The notes under the pieces were generated by a model. It had not been told where the DNA came from, did no database searches, and saw nothing but the letters and a program-made list of their open reading frames with translations. Below, piece by piece: positions 1 through 10,147 of a DNA stretch of 64,000 nucleotides; the stretch's first letter is position 1; each line of letters begins with the position of its first letter. Position numbers and translations under genes: made by a program. Source of the stretch: Lingula anatina (Eukaryota; Brachiopoda; Lingulata; Lingulida; Lingulidae); NCBI RefSeq assembly GCF_001039355.2, contig NW_019774136.1, positions 248,863 to 312,862 on the forward strand, given 5' to 3'.

Positions 1-586
1 TTTGCTGGGAAAAGGTCCACTCTGGGTAAAATTTGACCTATGTACTTGAGGATTTTATGGTAAAAGGTCCACTTTTCAGAAAACGAACCCCCCTCTGAAG
101 TTGCTGGATACGGGCCTGGCATGTTAAGCAGTGCTAGAAAGTCGAATGTCAAGGATTATTTTCAATACAATACTCGGTTTTTAATTCTAACCAGATAAGC
201 GTAAAAAGCTATGCATAAATAGTATCCGATAAATGCGTCGAATGGGAATGCACATTTAGTTTGTTTTGGCGCTGTCACATGCAGGAATACTATAAGGGTG
301 TATATATACTACGATTTCACCAGGTTCTGACAATATTCTGCTGTATCATTTAAGCAGCTGTAAATATAATTTCACGAACATAATCGTATAACCGTTGTAT
401 CCACATATGCAACAGACGGTAAAGCACTCTGTCAGGAATATAGCATTTCATTCACCACAGATTTTTAAAATCGACTAGACGATACGGGCAAACTCCATGT
501 TCTCATATTGGATAAAGCTCTTAAAAAAAGGGGAAAAAAAGCCAAGTGACGGAATTGTTTTTGAGAATGAAACTTCCGTTCAACGC
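1..586. other. Intergenic or intronic DNA, no gene seen
   Basis: No exon with credible splice sites or protein similarity was recognised. The first 120 bases contain two similar stretches built around AAAGGTCCAC, suggesting the end of a dispersed repeat. The rest is unique-looking AT-rich sequence. Confidence 0.5.
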
Positions 587-842
587 CAGTGGCGGATTTA
601 GTGGGAGGGGTCAGAGGTGTCCTGCCACCTCCCCCCTCTTCGATATCTGAAAAAAAACTCATACACGCACCAATGATCCCCTTTTGAAATTAGAATTTTA
701 ACTAGATTAATACTTCTAAACCGTACCAAATGGCAACGTTCAACCTCTAAAATCCCCCCAAAAAACTTGTGGGGCCTTTCAATGGGTCGGGTTCGCTTCC
801 GCAGACCCTCCTCCTCTTAAAAAAATCCCTGACCGGCCCCTG
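587..842. mobile_element. Non-autonomous DNA transposon, CAGTGGCGG family, copy 1
   Basis: The segment opens with CAGTGGCGGATTTAG and closes with CCGGCCCCTG, imperfect inverted ends of the CAG...CTG type common among hAT-like MITEs. A second copy at 21861-22118 shares the interior in the same order, including a conserved CTAAACCGTACCA block and a CTTCGATTTCTG-like block. No transposase coding is present. No clean target duplication was found, so assignment to hAT is an inference from the terminal bases only. Confidence 0.6.
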
Positions 843-993
843 ACCACCTATCATATTTGCATACGACAAGGTAACAGAAGCGATGTTTTTAATCGCTGTT
901 TTCCTCAGCGTGTTTATATTGAGCGGTGAAAGTAGTGACACGGACAGACACAATATGTTGATTGATATGTGACCAGGTAGACCGCTTTTGTTA

Positions 994-1208
994 GACCCCA
1001 TTCCCAGAGATTAGATCGATCCAAACTAGATCGACCTAACTCCCTGGGGGTTCACGCTAAATGGCTGTCAGCCGAGCGGGCACCATAGTTAATTACCCCA
1101 TTACAGCTTGTAGTAGACGGGACGGACATTTAAGCCAGATTATCTGACAGTAATTTAGTGGGACTCCCCACGGGGATAGATCGATCTAACATCTATGGGA
1201 ATACGCCC
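994..1208. mobile_element. Harbinger-like MITE, copy 1 (215 bp)
   Basis: It is flanked by the trinucleotide TTA on both sides (991-993 and 1209-1211). The ends are inverted repeats of the form GACCCCATTCCCAGAGATTAG with internal AGATCGATC palindromes. Copies of 215 and 214 bp lie at 34773-34987 and 51258-51471, each with a TTA or TAA duplication. A 3-bp TWA target duplication is the hallmark of PIF/Harbinger elements. No ORF is present, so the element is non-autonomous. Confidence 0.85.
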
Positions 1209-1211
1209 TTA

Positions 1212-1597
1212 GTGTTAACCGAAATGAGAATTAATAGGAAATTTACTTAAAATAATTGGCCATAAGAGGAAATGTAAATCTGTCATTGATTGTCGCGAGC
1301 ATAAAACTTTGACGTGCCAAAACTATAATGTTAATACGTCAGGGATAAAATAATTTTGTGGGGTCGCAGACGGGCCAAACTGGACAAAGATTAAAATGTG
1401 AATTAAAAAAAAAAATAATAATAAAAAAAAACTTATGTGCTTAAGAGTTGATCCATTGATCGTGTCAAATATGTTACGTAATAGTCAGGTTTTGAAGGAA
1501 TAATACCTGTTCATTTTCTTTTTTTTTTTAATTAAAAATTTCCCCAAACTTACCAACGGTTAATGAATCCTCTCTGGCATTCAAAGTTAGCCCCAGT

Positions 1598-1632
<35 letters not shown>

Positions 1633-2806
1633 TTCATTTTTTTCTAAGAAGTTCTTTTTTTTATGTTATGTTCTCTTGAGAGATTATTACATAGGGTAGT
1701 GATCTGTGGAGGTCACGTGGTCCGACGGCAACCACAGATTCCAGAATAATTGCGATAACCGCCGTTTTGATGGTAAACTAAAATGTATTATATTTCTATG
1801 AATTGATTATAATATATTTAGTGTAAAATTTGGATCCCATACGAAGCGTTGTTATCCTTTTAAGTTACCAATCTCACAATGTATACAGGTACAGACAAGC
1901 ATACCGTTCGATGTGAAAAGATCTTTTTAGGCTACGGTCTTCAAGTAAATAGAGGTTTCACGAGCAGGTTAATGACTCGTTACACGCACTTGGTCACTTA
2001 TCTCTCTCAACTTAATTACATACCCCCGAAGACATTACCTCTCACAAGTCGATGAAGTCGAGCAAAAGTGATACATCGTGGCTCTGGAATGAGTAAATAT
2101 CCAAGCCAATGTCTCTTTCACAATACGTTAATATGTAGTTCTGAAGTGAACACATAGAACAATCGCAAACTGTCAGCTTTAATGAGTTTTATGTTTACAG
2201 ATGCGTGTTTATTGTCCAGTTTAGCGAATTGGAAGCGTGTGAGCGATGAGCTTTTTGTCGACCGATTCGTGTTCACCGCGTTGCTGCTTAAGATAATCGA
2301 GGTGTTTAGATTACATGTGTGGTGCGGTAAATTATATTTCAGGGCATGGCATTAATGAATACATATACCAGCTTAAGCACATATTCATCCATTCAAACAG
2401 ATTGAACGGAAGGAAAGCATTTTAAGAATGATTGACACTGTGCATTTGCATTGATACAATTATTTTGATTTTTTTTCTGATAAATACATGTCTGTCTGTT
2501 TAACGTCCCGTGCCTTGGTACACTGATTCTGCTAATGGCGGTAAAATTAATCACTGGTAACTTGCACTGTAGACTTCTTTCCGTTTTAAGATTACGATAT
2601 TATTTTTACATTTGTTATATTATTATCATTATTGTATTATATATAGCACTATTATATTTGTTTTCATTTGTAGTGTATGTCTTTAATTATTTCTAAAATA
2701 CTACAAATCATTTGTCCCATCTGTGAGACTTATGGGTGCTTCATGTAAGTTTTACTATAAGATATGAGTAGCATAATGTCACAACTTTTTTTCCGTCTCA
2801 TTGCAG
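1212..2806. other. Probable intron of the GPCR gene; a TTTA microsatellite
   Basis: No coding exon was recognised. The stretch contains a (TTTA)n run at about 1594-1636 and poly-A/poly-T tracts. It ends in a pyrimidine-rich run and CAG at 2804-2806, the acceptor of the GPCR exon, so at least its right-hand part is intronic. The preceding GPCR exons were not found in the window. Confidence 0.5.
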
Positions 2807-3560
2807 GTATTCGTCCATTACCGTTACATTAACAGCCTCAGTCCTGTTTCTTCTCGCCATTGCTGTCGACCGCCACGTGTCAATCGTACACCCACTACGC
2901 TACCACGTGCTCATGACGCAATCAAGAGCCCGGATAATCGTCACCGCAGTGTGGCTCTCGTCTATCGGGTTTGCCTTCGTTATCCCAATGGTTTGGCATA
3001 ATTCCTGGGAAGACATTCCAGACAGGGACTGTGACTTTGGAAAAGTCATGCCATGGGTTTATTTAGCGTGGTTGGTGCCTTTATTTATCATAAACACCCT
3101 TGCCATTCTTGGGCTCTACGGTAGGATATTTTACATAGCTCACGAGCGAGCGCATCGGATTCAAAGGTACAATACACAACCGAGATTGGCATTTACTACG
3201 AACTTAAAGATAGCGAAAACAGCAGCCATCGTGTTAGGACTCTTTATGCTATGCTGGTATCCGTTCTATTTGATAACGGCCATTCAGGTGTACGGTGGGT
3301 TGATATACTCCGAGACTTGGGAAGAATGGCGCAGTTACGCCACTATCTTAGCTATAGCGAACTCGGCACAGAACCCGGTGGTTTACGCATTCAGAATGAA
3401 AGCGTTTAGAAACGAATTCAAGAAACTGCTTCGTATAAAGCCTTCACAGAAACCAAACGTCGATTTGGAACGTTCTGTCACTACTCAGGTTGGGGATGGG
3501 AATGGCAGGGATGCCAGAAGTGCGTTAGACAATGGTGCCAGTCACAGCGAAGCAGCGTAA
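2807..3560 (+). CDS. Class A GPCR (amine/adenosine-like), last exon
   Basis: This exon encodes the second half of a rhodopsin-family G-protein-coupled receptor, a plasma-membrane ligand sensor. It opens after a TTTTTTTCCGTCTCATTGCAG acceptor, contributing the last base of a split codon, and runs to TAA at 3558-3560. The reading contains the end of TM3 with DRH in place of canonical DRY, then TM4, TM5, TM6 with FMLCWYPFY (the CWxP motif) and TM7 with NPVVYAF (the NPxxY motif). An FRNEFKKLL amphipathic helix 8 follows, then a short cytoplasmic tail. The LGLFMLCWYP and NPVVYAFRMKAFR stretches most resemble adenosine and biogenic-amine receptors. The ligand cannot be assigned. TM1 to most of TM3 must come from upstream exons not found here. 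Confidence 0.85.
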
Positions 3561-3564
3561 CACA

Positions 3565-3930
3565 ATACAGCCATGTTGAGAAGGATATTCACCTCATATG
3601 TGCATGGTATGAGTAAGTGAATCCGCCACGCATATAAGGTGTAACCCTGTCACAGCTACGCCTCCAGAAACGCCGCATCTTGTCATTCTGACAAATGAGG
3701 ACAGGGACGATAATAGACGAGAACATACGAGAATAGAACACTCGCAATGCAGCCACATTGTGAAGGATTTTCGCCCCATATGTGCATGGGATGAGTAGGT
3801 GAATCCGCCACACATATAAGGGGTTAATGCGATCACAGCTTCACCTCCAGAATCGCCGTATCCTGCCATTCTGAGAAATTAAGGACAGGCACGACATAAA
3901 ACGAGAACAGGCGAGAATAAAACACTCAAG
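3565..3930. repeat. Diverged two-copy tandem duplication, ~181-bp unit
   Basis: A block starting CAGCCATGTTGAGAAGGAT at about 3568 recurs as CAGCCACATTGTGAAGGAT at about 3749. Both run through a CATATGTGCATGG(T/G)ATGAGTA segment and end in GAGAATA(G/A)AACACTC. The copies differ by scattered substitutions. They lie just downstream of the GPCR stop and overlap the 3' side of the minus-strand repeat-protein gene. The short ORFs here follow the repeat and are not taken as genes. Confidence 0.7.
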
Positions 3931-3956
3931 GCTATCTCGGTCACGGTGCTAATATT

Positions 3957-4438
3957 ACCTGTTCAAATTTCCATTGGATACATGCATTCTTGAGCAGTGC
4001 ANGTGTGACACCATCTTGCATTCTACCCTCAGTAGTGGGTGACTCTTGTGTGACTTCATCTTGTATTCTACCCTCAGTAGTTGGTGACTCTTGTGTGACT
4101 TCATCTTGCATTCTACCCTCAGTAGTTGGTGACTCTTGTGTGACTTCATCTTGCATTCTACCCTTAGTAGTTGGTGACTCTTGTGTGACTTCATCTTGCA
4201 TTCTACCCTCAGTAGTGGGTGACTCTTGTGTGACACCATCTTGCATTCTACCCTCGGTAGTGGGTGATATTTGGGTGACTTCCTCTTGTATTCTACCCTC
4301 AGTAGTGGGTGACTCTTGTGTGACTCCATCTTGCATTATCCCATCAGTAGATTGGCCATGGTCTTGAATAAAGAAATGCATGACAGTTGTTGGCTGAAGA
4401 AATATCAGCGCGCATAAAGTGAGTTGGATGACCCTCAT
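3957..4438 (-). CDS. Secreted 15-residue-repeat protein, first exon
   Basis: On the minus strand an ATG at 4436-4438 opens a typical signal peptide (MRVIQLTLCALIFLQPTTVM). It is followed by eight imperfect 15-residue repeats of the pattern GRMQDEVTQESPTTE, which are acidic and rich in T, E, Q and S. This start is preferred to the ATG at 4490-4492 because a TATA box at 4511-4520 would put transcription start near 4485. The frame reads to TGA at 3941-3943, but a good splice donor (GAACAG then GTAATA) sits near 3957, so the gene may continue downstream. An N at 4002 makes the repeat number and the last residues unreliable. The family is not recognised; a secreted low-complexity matrix, mucin-like or venom-gland-type protein are all possible. 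Confidence 0.5.
4002..4342. repeat. 45-bp coding minisatellite
   Basis: About seven and a half units of 45 bp are present; GACTCTTGTGTGAC recurs every 45 bases. Because 45 is a multiple of three the array stays open on both strands. The minus-strand reading is preferred because it is preceded by a signal peptide and a TATA box. Confidence 0.9.
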
Positions 4439-4510
4439 GTTTCTGAATATGGTATGTCTGTCTGACAGAAGCACATACTGTAAAAGTGACACAGATTGCA
4501 GTTTGACAAC

Positions 4511-4520
4511 CTTTTATACA
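4511..4520 (-). promoter_or_regulatory. TATA box of the repeat-protein gene
   Basis: The minus strand reads TGTATAAAAG, about 75 bases upstream of the signal-peptide ATG at 4438. Spacing of about 30 bases predicts a start site near 4485 and a short 5' UTR. Confidence 0.55.
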
Positions 4521-5567
4521 GCTCATGCCCTTGTTGGTAGAGTTTATTCCAAAGCCACCGAGTCAAAACGCCAGCAATGTTACAGTATTAATTCTTTCTA
4601 AGAACACATTACAACATAAGGCATTCAAACTGTAAATGCAGAGGATTAGATACTTAGGGTCTTGTTACTATACAATAATCTGTTTGTTAATCAATTTGTC
4701 GCCTTCTTCCATGTAGACAAGATGAAAATGATAACTTAAGGTTGCTATCATATCACTGATTACCCAGTGTGGCTTTCTCCACGGCATGCTATGACAGGAG
4801 AAAGAGAAAAATATTTATCTATTGAAGAAGACTCTCTTCAACAGCCTATGTCTCCATTTGATAAACTGGTGTGTGATGCATGGTTAATTGAGGTTAAATA
4901 CAAATAAGTCAATAACAAAAAAAAAAAAAAAAAAAAAAAATCTATGACTGTAATGTACAAAATCGGGTATCTTATTAAGTCTTTATCTTTAAGCGTTTTT
5001 TTGTTATTTAGGTTTATTTTAATATTTATTGCAGCATTTGGTACATTGGGGGCACAGGGAATTCAGTATCAAGTTTTTGATGAATAATACGAGCTATTGT
5101 ATTGTTTTAAGTGGAGAAATATATACTAGCAGTTACAAAACAACATATTGATATTAAAATTATCTTATACCTACAGTAATTGTACAAGATGAACCATTAA
5201 AAGTGGAGGGTCATGTCAAACAACAAGAGAAAAATCTAACAGAAAATACCATGGACTCCCTCCTTTAATTTTAGGAACTTTTACTTGCAACGAAAAATTC
5301 TCATAATATTATGCACTTTATAATCTGAAATCTACGTCTCACTGATAAATAAAAAATTGGCAAAGGAAATGAATTTACAGCCAAAAGTTAGGCCTATAGA
5401 TTAAATTTCATACAACTTAAATCTAATTCAAATTCTACATGAAAAATATTAAAGAGGAAATATGTGACAGGTACTCTTACATAAACCATGGGACTTTGTT
5501 TATTCAAATACAAGAAGACTAACAGAAGTTGTTAATCAAGTTTACAGTATGGACTTTTTTGTTTCAG
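4521..5567. other. Spacer and probable QTMAN intron; poly-A tract
   Basis: No exon was recognised. There is a long A run at about 4918-4940, possibly the tail of a retroelement. The segment ends in a TTTTTTGTTTCAG acceptor at 5566-5567, so its right-hand part is intron. Confidence 0.5.
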
Positions 5568-5712
5568 AAATCTTCACAACAGCAAAGGGAAAACTAAAAG
5601 AGGAAATTGTGAACTGGGGTTACCAACCTTGCAAGGAAGATTATTACAAAGTTCTGTGTAGTGCTGATGTTGCCGTATCCACAGCAATCCATGAGTTCTT
5701 TGGTGTTGCCAT
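5568..5712 (+). CDS. GTDC1: QTMAN/GTDC1 glycosyltransferase, penultimate exon
   Basis: The exon encodes the GT4-type donor-sugar region of glycosyltransferase-like domain-containing protein 1. In vertebrates this enzyme is the tRNA-queuosine alpha-mannosyltransferase (QTMAN), which adds mannose from GDP-mannose to queuosine in tRNA-Asp. The reading runs from [10 protein letters not shown] through [20 protein letters not shown] to [22 protein letters not shown], completed in the next exon, is the EX7E motif of GT-B retaining glycosyltransferases. The acceptor is TTTCAG at 5566-5567 and the donor GTAAGC begins at 5713. It ends in phase 2, and the first base of the next exon completes the Met codon, which confirms the join. 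The family is about 450 residues long; the upstream exons were not found in the window. Confidence 0.88.
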
Positions 5713-6379
5713 GTAAGCTTAACCAGAAAAGCACCCAGAGACTCTGTCATGGTGGTTCAGTTCTCATTAATTAATAAGTTAATTAAGTAGTTAATTAATT
5801 GGTCGATCAATCAATAATTCAATCAATTGATCACCACCAATCAAAATTAAGTTTGAAGCCTTCTGCCCTTTCCTGAAAATTTTATCAAAATCTCTCTGTA
5901 ACCTTTTCAAGTTAGGCTGTTGATGAACAAACCAAATCTCACAGAAGCAAAAACATAACTTCCTTGTCGGGTAAGGAGGTACCTGTATGTCCACAGAAAA
6001 TTGAACAGCCAGGAGACTTGGAAAAAAAGATTAAAATCATTCAGTTTCTTTTAAATCAATTAATTTCTTAAAATAAAAAATCATGGTTTTATGTATAATG
6101 TTAATTTTCATGCCATTTTAAGTCTATGGAACATTTTATGGATTTTAGACTCGTACCTTAGCATCATTATATGACATTTTTTTTATTTTTACTAACTGAT
6201 ATTATGCAAGATGGTCACTTCACTATAATATGTACTGCTTTCAGAATAATATAAATAGCAATAAACGGTGTTTTATTGTATTTTTAAATCCACAGATCAG
6301 CTTTTTTTTTTACAAATGCTGCAAATTTTTATATATTATTACTATGTCATTATTTAACTTCTTCTTATATATATTCTAG

Positions 6380-6611
6380 GCTGGAGGCAGTCCACTGTGG
6401 CTGCTACCCACTAGTCCCCAGCAGGCTGGTCTACCCAGAGATATTCCCAAAGACATACCTGTACAACACACCTGCCCAGCTGGCCAAGAAACTGAGGAAT
6501 TTTTGCAAGTTTCCCCATCTCGTTAGGCTCCATACTCTGGAGGTGAACCCTGTAGACTATTCTTGGGACAGGCTGAAAGGAGGATATAGGGAGCTTCTGC
6601 ACGCGGAGTGA
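6380..6611 (+). CDS. GTDC1: QTMAN/GTDC1 glycosyltransferase, last exon
   Basis: After a TATATTCTAG acceptor the frame reads LEAVHCGCYPLVPSRLVYPE then IFPKTYLYNTPAQLAKKLRN, ending LLHAE at TGA (6609-6611). This matches the C-terminus of vertebrate GTDC1 in order and length, including the conserved CGCYPL and YPEIFP blocks that line the GDP-sugar site in GT-B enzymes. With the previous exon it gives about 125 C-terminal residues. Only these two exons were identified. The rest must lie left of 5568, so the GPCR exon and the minus-strand repeat gene may sit inside a QTMAN intron or immediately next to it. Confidence 0.88.
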
Positions 6612-6659
6612 ACACGGAGGCATTATTGTGTATTAAGGCCTTGTTTACACTGAGGGGTA

Positions 6660-6839
6660 CAGGGGCGGATGGAGGTAGTCTTCTGAGTCCTCCAGAATAC
6701 GGGCATAATTTTTCAAGTTTACATTGAGGGGCATTTAATTTTTTCTGCCAGAAGACTGTCGAAAATGGAGGATGGATCAACAAAGATATTTTGAAAGAAT
6801 GTTAGAAAATATATCTGGATCTACCCCTGGGGTACTCTT
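6660..6839. mobile_element. MITE family with CAGGGGCGGAT ends, copy 1 (180 bp)
   Basis: It begins CAGGGGCGGATGGAGG and ends GGATCTACCCCTG, near-perfect inverted ends. The interior block (CTTCTGAGTCCTCC, TTTTCAAGTTTACATTGA, GGATGGATCAACAAAG) recurs in whole or part at 7072-7219, 36826-36912, 37957-38045, 40905-40973, 48101-48255 (inverted) and 52066-52236. No coding is present, so it is a non-autonomous DNA transposon of unassigned superfamily. Confidence 0.75.
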
Positions 6840-7470
6840 TCCTGCATTGATCCATTTAAAAGGTTCTGTCAAATAATTAATTTCCTGGGCAGGGATCTCC
6901 CTTTTACAAGTTCGTTTACAATAATCCCAATATACCAATGTAACTTAGGGACTGTTCCCACAGATATATGGATCGATCAATCTCCACGGGGATTCTCACT
7001 AAATTGCTATCTGCTATCAGCGAGGCCGAGGTTGCAAGGAAGTTAATTACCCCCCCCCCCCCCAGCCTGANCAGAATACGGGCATAATTTTTCAAGTTTA
7101 CATTGAGGGGCATTTAATTTTTTCTGCCAGAAGACTGTCGAAAATGGAGGATGGATCAACAAAGATATTTTGAAAGAATGTTAGAAAATATATCTGGATC
7201 TACCCCTGGGGTACTCTTTCCTGCATTGATCCATTTAAAAGGTTCTGTCAAATAATTAATTTCCTGGGCAGGGATCTCCCTTTTACAAGTTCGTTTACAA
7301 TAATCCCAATATACCAATGTAACTTAGGGACTGTTCCCACAGATATATGGATCGATCAATCTCCACGGGGATTCTCACTAAATTGCTATCTGCTATCAGC
7401 GAGGCCGAGGTTGCAAGGAAGTTAATTACCCCCCCCCCCCCCCCCAGCTGATTCGGTACTTTCAGTGGGA
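6692..7470. repeat. 379-bp duplication joined by an N; probable assembly artefact
   Basis: The sequence from 6692 (AGAATACGGGCATAATTTTT) to the poly-C run at about 7064 repeats almost identically from 7072 to about 7445. The two copies meet at an N at 7071. Each carries the right part of the CAGGGGCGGAT MITE and a partial Harbinger-like MITE (TTA followed by GGGACTGTTCCCACAG) ending in poly-C. Identity this high next to an N and a C homopolymer points to two overlapping contig ends that were not merged. Confidence 0.8.
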
Positions 7471-9514
7471 ATGAGCCCAAAGGAGCTTTTCACATCAAAC
7501 GATCCAGTTTTCTTTATCGCACCATGTTGAGAGATCCAAAAGTCAATGACCTGCCCTTAGAAATGTCCAGACACCCCTCCCACCATCACCACCATGCAGA
7601 AAGTTCTTATTTTAATATGTATTTATTACATGCTGTATTACAAATAATATTAATAAAATCGAGATTACTGCCAAACTCTGCATCTGTGGCTTTATGTTAT
7701 CGCCCTAAAATAAATGCAGAATAATCCAAAGTCATGAACATTCGAGCAAGTGATTTTTAAATATAAGGACAATGTATCTCAGTGTGTTGTTTCTACCTTC
7801 CCTCTGATTTCACTGGGGCCTCTAAATAGTACAATATTTTTGTAACAGACTACCAGAGAATGGTTTCTTTCCAGTTAAACACACAGCCATGTGCCCTTCA
7901 AATTATGTGTTGCCAAAAGGGGTACGTCTCAGATCGGTGTCCTAATGATTACTACTAGTATTTCCTACTGATAACCTGACAAATTAATAAACGCTTCAAT
8001 ATACATATTTATCTTAAACAAGATTCTAAAGTTATTATTTGAAGTTCAAAACACGCGTTTGAGAGATATGATAACTTAGAGGGTGTAATTTTGATGACGT
8101 TTTTCTTTCCATTTTTTTTTTTTTTTTTTTTGAGAAAATTCTTGCAACTAAATGTTAGATTGTACATGCACTATACAAGAGTAATAAAAGTAACGAAACA
8201 CATGGCATTATCCACTAAGAGCATAACAGAAGAATTCATTGATAAATATATGAAATAAATTTCTTTAAAATAGTTCAATGTATTTATGAAAATTATTAAA
8301 AACATGCTGAAAATAATAACATACCGTCAACTTGTTTTAAACAAGTGCCATATATGATTCAACTACCAAGCTTATCAACATATTTGCTCTTTTAGTTCTT
8401 TGTATTTAGGTTTATTGGTTAAAATGTTTGACCGCCCATAGGAGAATAATCTTTGCTGGTTTACAGTTTATAGAGTTTTGGAATATAAAAGTTCTGAAAG
8501 TGTCTTAGGGTATATCTTTGAATGTTCTTGTCAGTTATGTCAATTAGTGATTCAGTTTATATCCTTCCCTACACAGGCCTACCCAACTACCAGACACGGC
8601 ACCGAATGATCCTGAATTCACCAGTAGATCAGACCACACTACCCGTTTTGAAGGTGTGTGTCAGATCGCATTACACAGTATCAGACGCGACACCGCTCTT
8701 GCCTAGTACGCGATGTGATAGTGACGATTCTCAGCGGGGTTGAAAAGCATTGCATCACCACTCAAAATTTGTTCAGGGTATGATACTGTGTAATGGTTAC
8801 AGCTCCTTGCATGCATATACTTTCAAACAATTAAAGACACAGATCATCGCGCCAGCTTTGTAAATAAACAGAATTTGTCATTAGTAAGCATCTGTGTAGA
8901 GATTTCTTGCTATAGTACCTTTCTAGAAGGATTCAATTTTTTTTTTCGGTTTGGCTCTTGGTCGTGCCACACTTACACAGCATATTCAAGGGCACAAAGT
9001 GAGTCTTTCAACAGACATGTATAGTCTCGGTAACATATGAGGAGAGAAACCCACTGTCTCTAAAATTCCTATGAAATGTATTCTTTGGCTAGCTTTTGAG
9101 CAACTGTGATTGAGATTAGTTTCCCCAATTCAAACAATAGCTTTAGTAAGACCCAAGAATACGGCGGAATTCAATCTTTTTTCCCTCGATTGCTGTTAGT
9201 TGGAGTTCATGACCGGAATCTGAGAAATCGAACCTTACCTCGATCCTTTGCTTTCTTGGAATTTGTGGACATTGTTTTCTTGTCACCAGATGAAGGTTTC
9301 TGTTGATGCAGCCTGTAATTGTTCCGGAGAGTTATTAGTGGCAAACCTGCAAAGTTCTTAGCGTCATCAGGGTCTTGTCTAATTAACTACCATAATCGGC
9401 CACAAATGACCTCAATCAGTAACGACCTCGAGCAAAAGTTAAGGTTGGGAAATCAGTTTTAACTTTTAAAATTCCAGTTTTAAAATTCCATCTTACGTCA
9501 AAAATATATGTATT

Positions 9515-9560
<46 letters not shown>

Positions 9561-10140
9561 ATATAAGATGGGATTTTATGTTGGAAACAGCATATAGTGT
9601 ACTATTATGTACTAAACGATAACAGAGATTGTGGTTGTGTCCGCAAGCGACGAGGAGCGTCCGCAGACGACGACTAGCGCCCACAAGAACTAGCCAGCAG
9701 ATCTTGAGTCCTCTTGGTTTTCAAATAGGTCTGTTATTGTATGCAACTTATGATAAAAGTGGCTTTAATTCACACCTTTAATTGTTTGATATAACGAACC
9801 CGTTGTCGTTGAACATGTAAAATAGTTTTCTGGTTCTTCGCTCTGCCACCAGGGGAGCATTCATGCTTGAACCGTGCAAGAAATTGAGAGAACAAAGGGA
9901 GCTCCAGCAATCCTCTATTGATTACAATAATATATTGATCCAGTATACAAGGCGCTATTACATTTCTATCAAAACAGACATCAATACCCGTGGTTTTCTT
10001 TTCGTCGCCAGTATGCTATTTCAGTCAAGATACCAGTTCAACAAAAACAAAAATAATCTGTTATCAGATTTAGTCCAAGTTAATGCGTTGGAAAAAACTC
10101 AGTGCAAACTCAGTACATATAAGATGCGACGGGACTGATA
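7471..10140. other. Intergenic DNA; (TA)n microsatellite
   Basis: No gene was recognised. There is a T run at 8111-8132 and a (TA)n array at about 9517-9557 flanked by short inverted sequence (AAAATTCCATCTTACGTC against ATAAGATGGGATTTTATG). A 91-codon ORF at 9863-10138 (+) abuts the P-like transposon insertion point but has no recognised similarity. Confidence 0.5.
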
Positions 10141-10147
10141 ATCCAAC
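10141..10147. other. Left target-site duplication of the P-like element
   Basis: ATCCAAC here is repeated exactly at 14310-14316, flanking the two inverted termini. With one mismatch the duplication extends to 8 bp, the size typical of P elements. Confidence 0.8.

Noticed and set aside
3990-4367. Plus-strand ORF across the 45-bp repeats (Cys-Ile-Leu-Pro repeat protein)
   Set aside because: It is open only because the unit is a multiple of three. The minus strand has the TATA box and signal peptide.
8576-8666. Exon-like segment between ACACAG and GAAG-GTGTGT reading PTQLPDTAPNDPEFTSRSDH
   Set aside because: Splice signals are passable but there is no recognised protein and no neighbouring exon to join.
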